This document shows positions 22,050 through 27,829 of a stretch of DNA of 45,842 bases, in pieces. This DNA is from a virus. The stretch lies in the IMG/VR virus record IMGVR_UViG_3300046474_000241, positions 1-45,842 of that record; one strand, given 5' to 3'. Position 1 is the stretch's first letter; each line of letters begins with the position of its first letter. The notes beneath the pieces were generated by a model. That model was not told where the DNA came from and did no database searches. It saw only the letters and a list, made by a program, of their open reading frames with translations. The position numbers and the translations under genes are program-made.

Positions 22050-22253
22050 ATGCGGTTCACCGTAACCACGACGTTCGACGCCGTCGGCAGGGTCCTGCCT
22101 GTCGTCGTCGACGAGGTCGAGGCACGCGAGTACCCGTTCACCAACCCCCTCGATGCCATGGCCGCCGCCCGCCGCTTCGAGGCCGACGCGGAGGACTCGC
22201 TCGAGTTCTCCTCGTTCCCCCTCGGCTGGCTCGAAAAGCTGGTCGCAAACTAG
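22050..22253 (+). CDS. Tandem array gene 8
   Basis: 67 aa from ATG 22050. RFTVTTTFDAVGRVLPVVVDEVEAREYPFTNPLDAMAAARRFE keeps the YPF phrase and following helix, but the C-terminal part diverges. Last of the array, followed by a terminator. Confidence 0.64.
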   Translation: MRFTVTTTFDAVGRVLPVVVDEVEAREYPFTNPLDAMAAARRFEADAEDSLEFSSFPLGWLEKLVAN

Positions 22254-22255
22254 TG

Positions 22256-22295
22256 AAAGCCCTCTCGCCTACCTGTCCAGGCGTGGGGGCTTTTT
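22256..22295 (+). terminator. Intrinsic terminator ending the tandem array
   Basis: AAAGCCC-CGCCT pairs with AGGCG-GGGCTTT with small internal mismatches, followed by TTTTT. It isolates the array from the next operon. Confidence 0.85.
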
Positions 22296-22306
22296 CTATT
22301 TCCCTC

Positions 22307-22335
22307 TTGCGTGAGGCGACTCACGCGAGTACAAA
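22307..22335 (+). promoter_or_regulatory. Leaderless promoter with palindromic spacer (P3)
   Basis: -35 TTGCGT (22307-22312), 17-nt spacer containing CTCACGCGAG (22320-22329), -10 TACAAA (22330-22335). The ATG of the next gene is 6 bases beyond the -10, so transcription should begin at or next to it. GCGTGAGGCGACTCACGC is an inverted repeat covering -35 to mid spacer. Confidence 0.65.
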
Positions 22336-22341
22336 TGACTC

Positions 22342-22563
22342 ATGAGCACCCGCACCCCAGCCCCCACCGCCGTCAACTTCCGTGTATCAACCCAAGCGAA
22401 CGCCTACCGCGCCGGCGCGATGGACGCTTACGACCTCCTCGTGGCGAATCTCCTCGATAGCGGCATCAACGGCCTACTAGAGGCCATCGAGGCTAACGCC
22501 CTCCCCGAAACCGTAGAGCGCATGAATGCGTACTACGCCGCAAAGAACGGATTCGTGAAATGA
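22342..22563 (+). CDS. Small regulator candidate from a leaderless promoter
   Basis: 73 aa, ATG at the predicted transcription start; no ribosome site upstream. Mostly helical (AYRAGAMDAYDLLVANLLDSG, LLEAIEANALPETVERMNAYY). No recognised domain. Its promoter carries the CTCACGCGAG palindrome, as do those of the sigma and lipoprotein genes. Overlaps the next gene by 4 bases. Confidence 0.65.
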   Translation: MSTRTPAPTAVNFRVSTQANAYRAGAMDAYDLLVANLLDSGINGLLEAIEANALPETVERMNAYYAAKNGFVK

Positions 22564-22844
22564 CCACCGCAACCCCGACCCGCCATCACTGCCTCGTCTG
22601 CCTCACGCCAACAGCCCTCGGCCACACCCGCGCATGCCGCCGCAACCCGCGCAACACGGTCCTCGCTCGCATCGCCGAAATGGAGCGTATCGAGGCCAAT
22701 TTCTCCCGCGAGTTCAACGACGACCGCGACTACGACCTCGACGAGCTTTTCTACTCGGCGTGGGAGGACGCCAGCAGCCGACTCCGCAAGCTCTACCTCG
22801 AGCGCGACTCCTACGCCGCCGAGACCGTCTACCTCATCGCCTAG
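22560..22844 (+). CDS. Hypothetical protein with N-terminal zinc motif
   Basis: 94 aa, ATGA overlap. N-terminal HHCLVCLTPTALGHTRACRR suggests a C2HC zinc knuckle. The rest is an acidic helical region (RIAEMERIEANFSREFNDD, DELFYSAWEDASSRLRKLY). Function unknown. Confidence 0.66.
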   Translation: MTTATPTRHHCLVCLTPTALGHTRACRRNPRNTVLARIAEMERIEANFSREFNDDRDYDLDELFYSAWEDASSRLRKLYLERDSYAAETVYLIA

Positions 22845-22864
22845 CCCTCGAAAGGACCACCGAA

Positions 22865-23026
22865 ATGTTCCGTCGCCTCATAGCCCTATTCGCTCACACC
22901 GCGCTCCTCGCCGAGGAGGACTATCAGCGTCGCGTGCACTACTTCCGCACCGCCGGAGGCACCCGCCCTTACGCCCATATGGGCTACGACTTCGTCGGCG
23001 GCCGTTGGGTCGACCACCTCGACTAG
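22865..23026 (+). CDS. Small hypothetical protein, 53 aa
   Basis: ATG with GAAAGG site. N-terminal hydrophobic helix FRRLIALFAHTALLAEED, then an aromatic Gly-rich tail GYDFVGGRWVDHLD. Function unknown. Followed by a terminator. Confidence 0.6.
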   Translation: MFRRLIALFAHTALLAEEDYQRRVHYFRTAGGTRPYAHMGYDFVGGRWVDHLD

Positions 23027-23048
23027 CCGCCCACCGCTCCCCCGAACC

Positions 23049-23075
23049 AGCCCCCGCCGACAACGGGGGCTTTTT
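23049..23075 (+). terminator. Intrinsic terminator
   Basis: AGCCCCCG pairs with CGGGGGCT around a 7-nt loop, followed by TTTT. Its downstream CGTGAGCA is the same as at 6380, and an ESAS/SAS element follows. Confidence 0.9.
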
Positions 23076-23096
23076 CGTGAGCAGACCACCCCGCGC

Positions 23097-23140
23097 GGCC
23101 ACCTCTCTATCTGTAAACCACCCACACAGAGACAGGACCC
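23097..23140 (+). promoter_or_regulatory. Inverted repeat element copy 7 (ESAS/SAS-like)
   Basis: Left arm GGCCACCTCTCTATCTGT (23097-23114), right arm ACAGAGACAGGACCC (23126-23140), 5 bases before the ATG at 23146. Confidence 0.82.
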
Positions 23141-23145
23141 CAACA

Positions 23146-23514
23146 ATGCCGTTCTCCATCCCCCGCGACGTCTACCTCGCCATCCTCGCCAGCATGACGC
23201 CCGAGGACAACCCGCTCACCGCTGCCGGCGCCGAGGGCCACGAAAAGTCCGGCCCCGCCCTGGCCGCACTCGCGCAGTCCATGGCGACGTTCGTCGTCGT
23301 GTTCTCCGAGACCAACCCCGCCGGCTACAAGGGCGCACGCGACATGCTCGAGAACCTCGTCCACACCTTCCCGATCGAGGACACCACCAAGCCCGCCCCG
23401 GCCCGTCCCTCGCTCGAGGACGCTCTCTCCAAGCTCCTCGCCGAGCTGGAGACCGCCCCCACCGCCGAGGACCCGCTCGACGGGTTCAAGCTCGGCGACG
23501 ACAAGACCAAATAG
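23146..23514 (+). CDS. Hypothetical protein, 122 aa
   Basis: ATG 23146, chosen because the repeat element ends just upstream; a longer in-frame start would include the regulatory repeat. Helical N-terminal half (IPRDVYLAILASMTP, ALAALAQSMATFVVVFSE), then a Pro/Ala linker and LEDALSKLLAELETA. Function unknown. Confidence 0.7.
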   Translation: MPFSIPRDVYLAILASMTPEDNPLTAAGAEGHEKSGPALAALAQSMATFVVVFSETNPAGYKGARDMLENLVHTFPIEDTTKPAPARPSLEDALSKLLAELETAPTAEDPLDGFKLGDDKTK

Positions 23515-23536
23515 CTCCCTCCCCCGATAAACCGAG

Positions 23537-23570
23537 TGGCCCGCCCCGTGAATTGGCACCGGGCGGGCCA
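23537..23570 (+). terminator. Hairpin, possible weak terminator
   Basis: TGGCCCGCCC pairs with GGGCGGGCCA around a 14-nt loop, followed only by TTCC. Poor T tract, so it may be an RNA stability hairpin. Confidence 0.5.
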
Positions 23571-23593
23571 TTCCTGTACCGAGAGGCTCCACC

Positions 23594-23761
23594 ATGCTCG
23601 CAAACGTCTACATCGTGACCGACCACTCCGGCGACGTCGTCGAGGTCCTCCACGACCACGCCGCCGCATCCGCCCTCGCCGGCCTCACGCCAGGCGGGGC
23701 CTACGAGACGTGGCCCGTATCCGGCGCAATCGTCCCGCCCGAGGGGCTCCACCATGACTGA
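23594..23761 (+). CDS. Small hypothetical protein, 55 aa
   Basis: ATG preceded by GAGAGGCTCCACC. LANVYIVTDHSGDVVEVLHDHAAA resembles a beta-strand followed by a helix; GLTPGGAYETW and VPPEGLHHD complete it. It overlaps a putative micro-ORF starting at 23754. Function unknown. Confidence 0.55.
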   Translation: MLANVYIVTDHSGDVVEVLHDHAAASALAGLTPGGAYETWPVSGAIVPPEGLHHD

Positions 23762-23834
23762 CTTAGTCCTCGTTGGTGCCTGCCGTTGTGCTGGCCGTTG
23801 TAGGCCTCATCGTTTGCGTGCTGGCCTGAGATGA
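23754..23834 (+). pseudogene. Micro-ORF, possibly a frameshifted membrane peptide
   Basis: The ATG reading frame gives 26 aa ending in an Arg/Cys-rich, unlikely sequence, although its stop overlaps the next ATG (ATGA) as neighbours do. In the +1 frame from 23773 the codons give a hydrophobic helix (VPAVVLAVVGLIVCVLA) ending at 23829. Joining MTDLVLV to that helix would make a small single-pass membrane protein like the one at 16873. A one-base change or frameshift may have separated them. Confidence 0.3.
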
Positions 23835-24124
23835 CTAAGCGCACCCCGCCGACCTACCCCGCTGGCTGGCACGTCGCCGACGAGACCACCCTCAACGGCC
23901 ACGCCGTGACGCCCGGTACAGAGCTTTCCATCCGTGGCGAGCGTGGCCGGTTCCGGTTCCTCCGGCACATCACCGTCGACGGCGGAGCCGACTGGCTCGA
24001 CGTCTACGGCGGCCCCAAGGGCGCCGAGCAGCTCCGCAGCTTCTACCCCGAGCGGGTCAAGACCGTTCACCGACTCAAGACCACCGACAAGGCGCTCCTA
24101 GCAGCGCGAAAGGCCTCGAAATGA
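23831..24124 (+). CDS. Hypothetical protein, 97 aa
   Basis: ATG 23831. Beta-rich with GTELSIRGERGRFRFLRHITVDGGADWLDVYGG (an SH3-like pattern), followed by a basic C-terminus (TVHRLKTTDKALLAARKASK). Possibly nucleic-acid binding. ATGA overlap with the next gene. Confidence 0.65.
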   Translation: MTKRTPPTYPAGWHVADETTLNGHAVTPGTELSIRGERGRFRFLRHITVDGGADWLDVYGGPKGAEQLRSFYPERVKTVHRLKTTDKALLAARKASK

Positions 24125-24540
24125 GCACCCCCTATACCGAGTACGGCTACCGGTACCCCGACGGCGGCTATGACTGGCCCGACGAGGACGGCGACCTCCG
24201 CGCCCCTTCGGACCTCGACGGCACCTGGGCCACCGCCCGGACCGACCGAGGCGTGGTCGACGTGCAACGCCTCCAAAATGCCGCCACAGTCCGCGGAGAC
24301 GTCCTGGTCTCCCGCACCTGGAGCGCCAGCGAGCCCGAGTTCGTCCCGATCGACCTGCCCACGACGCCCGCCTCCGTCATCCGTGCACGCGTCTACGGGC
24401 GTGGCACGACTCTGGTTCGCATCGACACGAGCACCACCGACCACTGGCGCGAGACCAAGGCCGCCGGCACCGCCGGATTCTACGCCGACCGCGACTTAGA
24501 GGGCGCCGAGGTCCTGTTCGACGCGGGCGCCACGAAATGA
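24121..24540 (+). CDS. Hypothetical protein, 139 aa
   Basis: ATG, tightly coupled to its neighbours. The N-terminal part is rich in Tyr, Asp and Gly (GYRYPDGGYDWPDEDGD). The rest alternates beta strands (RGDVLVSRTWSASEPEFVPI, RARVYGRGTTLVRIDTS). No family recognised. Confidence 0.65.
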   Translation: MSTPYTEYGYRYPDGGYDWPDEDGDLRAPSDLDGTWATARTDRGVVDVQRLQNAATVRGDVLVSRTWSASEPEFVPIDLPTTPASVIRARVYGRGTTLVRIDTSTTDHWRETKAAGTAGFYADRDLEGAEVLFDAGATK

Positions 24541-24752
24541 CCGCCAAGCGAAAGGCCCGAAACTGGCACCTCTGGCCTATCGCCGTCGGCCTGACCATCG
24601 GCCTCGCCCTCGTCGACGCCCTCGGCATCGTCTCCGTGCCTTGGTACATCGTTTTCGCCCCGCTGGCTGTAGTAGCGCTCCTCGCGCTCGTCGCCCTCGC
24701 CGTGTTCGGATTCTGTGTGCTCGCCGCCATCGCCGCCAAGGACAAACGATGA
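24537..24752 (+). CDS. Small membrane protein, two TM segments
   Basis: 71 aa, ATGA overlap. Basic N-terminus (TAKRKARNW), then hydrophobic segments at about 15-36 and 41-66. Function unknown; first of three adjacent small membrane genes. Confidence 0.6.
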   Translation: MTAKRKARNWHLWPIAVGLTIGLALVDALGIVSVPWYIVFAPLAVVALLALVALAVFGFCVLAAIAAKDKR

Positions 24753-24859
24753 CCCAGCGCCGCCAGCGAGTCGCCGAGGCCCTGGACCTCACCGTCGTAA
24801 CCGCCGTCGCCCTATCCCCCGCCTGGCTAATCGCAGGCTGGGCCGCGGGGCTCTGGTGA
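24749..24859 (+). CDS. Small membrane protein, 36 aa
   Basis: ATG overlapping the previous stop. One hydrophobic segment (LTVVTAVALSPAWLIAGWAAGLW) after a basic N-terminal helix. Identified from the unbroken chain of 4-base overlaps. Confidence 0.55.
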   Translation: MTQRRQRVAEALDLTVVTAVALSPAWLIAGWAAGLW

Positions 24860-24966
24860 GCCAAGACACCAACGGAATCCGTCACGGATTCGGCATCGTG
24901 CTCGGCTTCATAGTCGGCATGCAACTCCTCCTCTGGGGCCTCGTCTGGCTCCTCGACCGAAAGTAG
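24856..24966 (+). CDS. Small membrane protein, 36 aa
   Basis: GTG overlapping the previous stop. One hydrophobic segment (GIVLGFIVGMQLLLWGLVWLL) ending DRK. Function unknown. Confidence 0.55.
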   Translation: MSQDTNGIRHGFGIVLGFIVGMQLLLWGLVWLLDRK

Positions 24967-24971
24967 ATCCC

Positions 24972-25202
24972 ATGGCAATTCTCTCCATCCTCTCCCGCAA
25001 GACCCCGGCCGCCCCACTGGTCGACCAGCTCGCTATCAAGGCGTCGCAGCTCGAGGAGCGCTCCGCCCAGCGCTCGCGGACCGCGGCAGACTTCCTCGAC
25101 GCCGCAGCGGACGCCCAGCGTGACGCCGAGTCGGCCAAGCGCCGCGCTCAGGTCGTATCCCAGGCCGTCGACATTCTCGGCGACGCCGCAGACCTCGACT
25201 AG
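24972..25202 (+). CDS. Small helical protein, possible coiled coil
   Basis: 76 aa. Apart from a short N-terminus, it is a nearly continuous helix with heptad-like Ala/Leu positions (LAIKASQLEERSAQRSRTAA, then AADAQRDAESAKRRAQVVSQ). Function unknown. Confidence 0.6.
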   Translation: MAILSILSRKTPAAPLVDQLAIKASQLEERSAQRSRTAADFLDAAADAQRDAESAKRRAQVVSQAVDILGDAADLD

Positions 25203-25284
25203 TCCTCCGCTGCCAGATCCGACGGACCTCGTTGCCTCGGTAGCTGCAAAGTACGACAACGAGGAGGGCGACCTAGCGCGGTCC

Positions 25285-25464
25285 GTGCTGGCCGCCCTCC
25301 AGCGGCGCCAAGCGACCGCCGGCAAGACCTGTTCCATTTGCGGCGAGCACAAACCGTTCTCGTCGTTCACGCGGGACGAGAGCAAGCCGGACGGCTACTA
25401 CCGCCGCTGTAAGTCCTGCCGCGCCGCCCGCGCTCGAGCAGCCAGACTGACCACTAGCGAGTAA
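25285..25464 (+). CDS. Small zinc-finger protein (start uncertain)
   Basis: The core KTCSICGEHKPFSSF and RRCKSCRAARARAAR forms two CxxC pairs separated by about 21 residues, as in small HNH/endonuclease VII-related phage proteins; the HNH catalytic residues are not evident. GTG 25285 is the first usual start in a good-looking region, but coding character extends upstream to about 25210, where only CTG is available, so the real start may be earlier or joined by frameshift to the preceding gene. Confidence 0.55.
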   Translation: MLAALQRRQATAGKTCSICGEHKPFSSFTRDESKPDGYYRRCKSCRAARARAARLTTSE

Positions 25465-25483
25465 CGCCTCATGCGAGTATGCT
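25455..25483 (+). promoter_or_regulatory. Promoter of the lipoprotein gene with palindromic spacer (P4)
   Basis: -35 TAGCGA (25455-25460), 17-nt spacer with CTCATGCGAG (25468-25477), -10 TATGCT (25478-25483). Predicted start about 25490, giving a short leader with GAAAGGA before the ATG at 25508. It belongs to the same family as the promoters at 14467 and 22307. Confidence 0.6.
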
Positions 25484-25507
25484 CGCCGAGTATTGAAAGG
25501 ATCGACC

Positions 25508-25780
25508 ATGAAACTACGCACCATCGCGGCCCCCTTGGTCGCACTCCTCGCGCTCGGCGGGCTTGCCGCATGCGCCGACACCACCCCGGCCGACGTGCAA
25601 CTAGTCACCCGCGCAGAGGTCGACTGGACCGTCTACCCTGACCTGTTCCACGAGGACATTCTCGCGGCCGAGGAGTCCGGCGACTGTGCCGCGCTGCAAT
25701 CGGCGTTCGACGTCGCCTCCAAGTTGGACCTACTCGAGTACCTCGACGAGGCGCTCACAGAGGCCGGTTGCTACAAATAG
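25508..25780 (+). CDS. Phage-encoded lipoprotein
   Basis: 90 aa. Signal: basic MKLR, hydrophobic stretch TIAAPLVALLALGG, lipobox LAAC with Cys22. The mature part is about 69 residues and acidic, with two further Cys (SGDCAAL and AGCYK) that may form a disulfide. It is exported and anchored to the outer face of the membrane. Phage lipoproteins of this kind can mediate superinfection exclusion; here that is inferred from type and from its own promoter next to the lysogeny region. Confidence 0.75.
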   Translation: MKLRTIAAPLVALLALGGLAACADTTPADVQLVTRAEVDWTVYPDLFHEDILAAEESGDCAALQSAFDVASKLDLLEYLDEALTEAGCYK

Positions 25781-25904
25781 GCGTGACCCAACGCTGGCTT
25801 ACTTTATAGCTGTCACCCCCATAGGCATCAATCCGACCTGTGCCTAAACTACTTGCCCGACATAGGGCGGGCGTTTGACCTAGAGGGCGACACTTTCGCA
25901 GTAC

Positions 25905-25988
25905 GGGGCGCACTTGGTACGCCCGGCAAAAGAGCCTCAAAAAGCTCTCTCCCTGCCGGTTCCGCGGGTTCGACTCCCGCGCGCTCCA
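25905..25988 (+). tRNA. Atypical tRNA-like gene with 8-nt anticodon loop
   Basis: Acceptor GGGGCGC pairs with GCGCTCC (one G-T), discriminator A. D arm TTG/CAA with a 10-nt loop. Anticodon stem AGAGC/GCTCT with 8-nt loop CTCAAAAA. Variable region 15 nt. T arm GCGGG-TTCGACT-CCCGC, a canonical T loop. Position 8 is A, not the usual T. If the loop is read in the usual way the anticodon is CAA (Leu); an 8-nt loop resembles frameshift-suppressor tRNAs. It may be functional, degenerate or a tRNA mimic. Confidence 0.55.
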
Positions 25989-26038
25989 CGACCGGCCCTC
26001 CACAGCCGACCCCCACCGAGGGGCGAATATCGGCACGA

Positions 26039-26110
26039 TCGTCGCTGGCGCAATGGCAGCGCGGCCGCCTGTTGAGCGGCTGGTTCTAGGTTCGAGTCCT
26101 AGGCGGCGAG
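26039..26110 (+). tRNA. tRNA-Asn (anticodon GTT)
   Basis: Acceptor TCGTCGC pairs with GCGGCGA (one T-G), discriminator G. D arm GCGC-AATGGCA-GCGC. Anticodon arm GCCGC-CTGTTGA-GCGGC with GTT at 34-36. T arm CTAGG-TTCGAGT-CCTAG. All conserved positions expected of a class I tRNA are present; CCA is not encoded. Confidence 0.9.
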
Positions 26111-26555
26111 CTACGGCGCGTGACAAAGTTGCAACGGGTTGGCCCTGAACGCCCCCCTAGACGCGCCGCTCCCGGCTAGCTAGCCGACGGACAGAACAAC
26201 CGAGATTCCGACCCCGAGCGCTCGCGGCGTCGGCCTGGCTGTCCGCTGGACTCGCTAGCTGGGCATAGCTTTACCGTTCCGCCCCGTCTGCCTGTCGGCG
26301 CGGCGAGTAGCAAGCCCGTCCTCTGCCGCGACGAGCGAGACAGGCCCTATCCACCCTCGTTACCCATTCCGGGCAACGGGGGTTTCGTCGTTTCCGGGGG
26401 TATCCGTTGCAACTCACTATCAAGCTAGGCCGCCTCCAGGCCGCTGTGGCTGTAGCAGTTGCACCCTCGACCCCGCCGGCAGATACCCGCCCTGCCACCC
26501 GCTCGAGCTTCCGTATAACCGGCTTCACGCCCAACCCGCCCCCCGAGGTGCGCTA

Positions 26556-26867
26556 GTGGCCTGGAGCAGCGACGAGAGCGCACGGCAGCAGCGTCTACCC
26601 TCCGACTGGAGCACCCGCCGAGTGCGCGTCCTCCGGCGAGACGGCTACCGCTGCCAGGCTCGAGACTCTCAGGGAATCATGTGCGAGGCCCCTGCAAACC
26701 AGGTCGACCACATCAACCCCGGCGACGACCACGACTACGACAACCTCCAATCGCTGTGCCGCTGGCATCACGCCCGCAAGAGCAGCGCCGAGGGCGCGGC
26801 AGCACGCAGGCCCAAGCAACGTCAAGCTCGAGAGCCCGAGCCCCACCCCTCGCAGCGCAGGGCCTAG
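26556..26867 (+). CDS. HNH endonuclease (packaging-associated type)
   Basis: 103 aa, GTG start with GAGG upstream. RRDGYRCQARDSQG with Cys, MCEAPANQVDHINPG (the DH of the first catalytic His), then DNLQSLCRWHHARKS (Asn and the HH pair). This is a complete His-Asn-His fold. Small HNH proteins encoded near the terminase help cleave DNA at the cos site in many phages. Here it lies about 3.1 kb upstream of the terminase small gene, with tailspike genes between. Confidence 0.88.
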   Translation: MAWSSDESARQQRLPSDWSTRRVRVLRRDGYRCQARDSQGIMCEAPANQVDHINPGDDHDYDNLQSLCRWHHARKSSAEGAAARRPKQRQAREPEPHPSQRRA

Positions 26868-27346
26868 CAACCCCTACCCCTGTTGCACACCCCTTCCACT
26901 AACCCCACCCCACTCGCCTACCCCCTGGCCTTGCCTACCCCCTCTGGTATCCCGGTCCCCTGCCCTGACGAGTGAGGCGCTGTGTGCCTGTCTAAGGCCA
27001 TAACAAACGAGGCCTAGACCAACTGCCCAAGGCAGGTAGGAACGTGCGCGCTACCCCGTGCGGAGCCTCGCGTGAGGCGGTTTGCGTGGGCATGCACACA
27101 AGCGATCGTCCAGCGCGACACCCGCGAACCTTATTCGGACCGTGTCTATGCTGCGAATTGTCTGTGAATAACCTGTGAGTACCCTGGGGAGGGCCTCCCC
27201 CCGGCCCCCCTCCTCCCCTTCCGAAGCGGCATAGCGTCCGCCAATGCGCGCAAGTCTCAGCCTTTCGTGGAGGAAACCTCACATCGCGCAATCGAGCAAC
27301 TCGCTCCCCATCAGCTTTTTCCTTACACCCCGATAGGCGGCCCCAC
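26868..27346 (+). other. Non-coding region before the late genes, possible cos/packaging region
   Basis: 479 bp without a gene. It starts with a C-rich tract (26868-26970) in which CCTACCCC recurs three times. A near-palindrome GGGGAGGGCCTCCCC (27186-27200) adjoins another C-rich run. A promoter-like TTGTCT-16-TACCCT (27158-27185) is present. An SAS-like right arm, GATAGGCGGCCCC (27332-27344), leads into the ATG at 27347. Adjacency to HNH suggests the packaging site, but the cut cannot be located from sequence. Confidence 0.45.
27158..27185 (+). promoter_or_regulatory. Candidate late promoter
   Basis: -35 TTGTCT (27158-27163), 16-nt spacer, -10 TACCCT (27180-27185). The spacer end CTGTGAG-TA resembles the CTCAYGYGAG-TA of the other phage promoters. 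It is the only promoter-like sequence I see before the structural genes. Confidence 0.35.
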
Positions 27347-27829
27347 ATGGCGTTTCCCGCACCGCTCCAGAGCGTCACAGTCACGCTAGGCCCAGTCCTC
27401 GACGTCGAGGGCAACCCCATTTCCGGCGAACTCCTAGTAATGCGCCTGTCCGCGCCTGTCCGCATCGTCGGCTCAGGGTCCCTCATCCCATCCGTGGCCG
27501 CGACCTATACCGACGCCGACGGAGTTGCCTCGCTCGAGGTCGTCGCCACCGACTCCGCAGGCATCGACCGCCACGACTGGACCTATCGACTGACCTCGCC
27601 GACGCACGCCGCCGTGCCCGTCGCCCTCCCCGCCTCCGTGCCCACGGCTCGCGTCGAGGACCTCGTTACCGTCCCGTATAGCGGCGGCGACGTCGTCTGG
27701 CTCCCCGCAGACCTCGCCGAAATCATTTCCGGCGGCGGCCTGGGCAGTCTGTCCAGCGTGCCCGTAGGAACCGCACTTCCCGACTCCTCCACTCCCGGCC
27801 CGCTCTACATTCACAAGGTGGCGATATAG
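27347..27829 (+). CDS. Tail fibre/tailspike-associated N-terminal-type protein
   Basis: 160 aa, ATG with SAS-like site. VTVTLGPVLDVEGNPISGEL, then a beta sandwich with VASLEVVATDSAGID and WTYRLTS, ending in a short LPDSSTPGPLYIHKVAI segment. This pattern (carbohydrate-binding/Big-like beta domain with a C-terminal LP/G tail) is typical of small proteins encoded just before actinophage tail fibres or tailspikes. One-base overlap (TAGTG) with the tailspike gene. Confidence 0.7.
   Translation: MAFPAPLQSVTVTLGPVLDVEGNPISGELLVMRLSAPVRIVGSGSLIPSVAATYTDADGVASLEVVATDSAGIDRHDWTYRLTSPTHAAVPVALPASVPTARVEDLVTVPYSGGDVVWLPADLAEIISGGGLGSLSSVPVGTALPDSSTPGPLYIHKVAI

Larger units (their letters stand above)
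25781..26555 (+). other. Long non-coding region with two tRNA genes
   Basis: 775 bp without a convincing protein gene. It holds the tRNA-like element at 25905, tRNA-Asn at 26039 and a hairpin GCCCG-acata-GGCGGGC near 25856. The palindrome GTTGCAAC occurs twice (26128 and 26406), with a related GTTGCACC at 26458. The rest shows no repeat or reading frame that I can support. Confidence 0.6.

Noticed and set aside
26039-26110. tRNA-Asn as an attP-type integration core
   Set aside because: tRNA cores are typical for tyrosine integrases; this phage has a large serine integrase, and the complete cloverleaf suggests a working tRNA.
26128-26465. GTTGCAAC palindromes as an operator or origin
   Set aside because: Only two exact copies, widely spaced, with no adjacent promoter or iteron spacing; could be chance.
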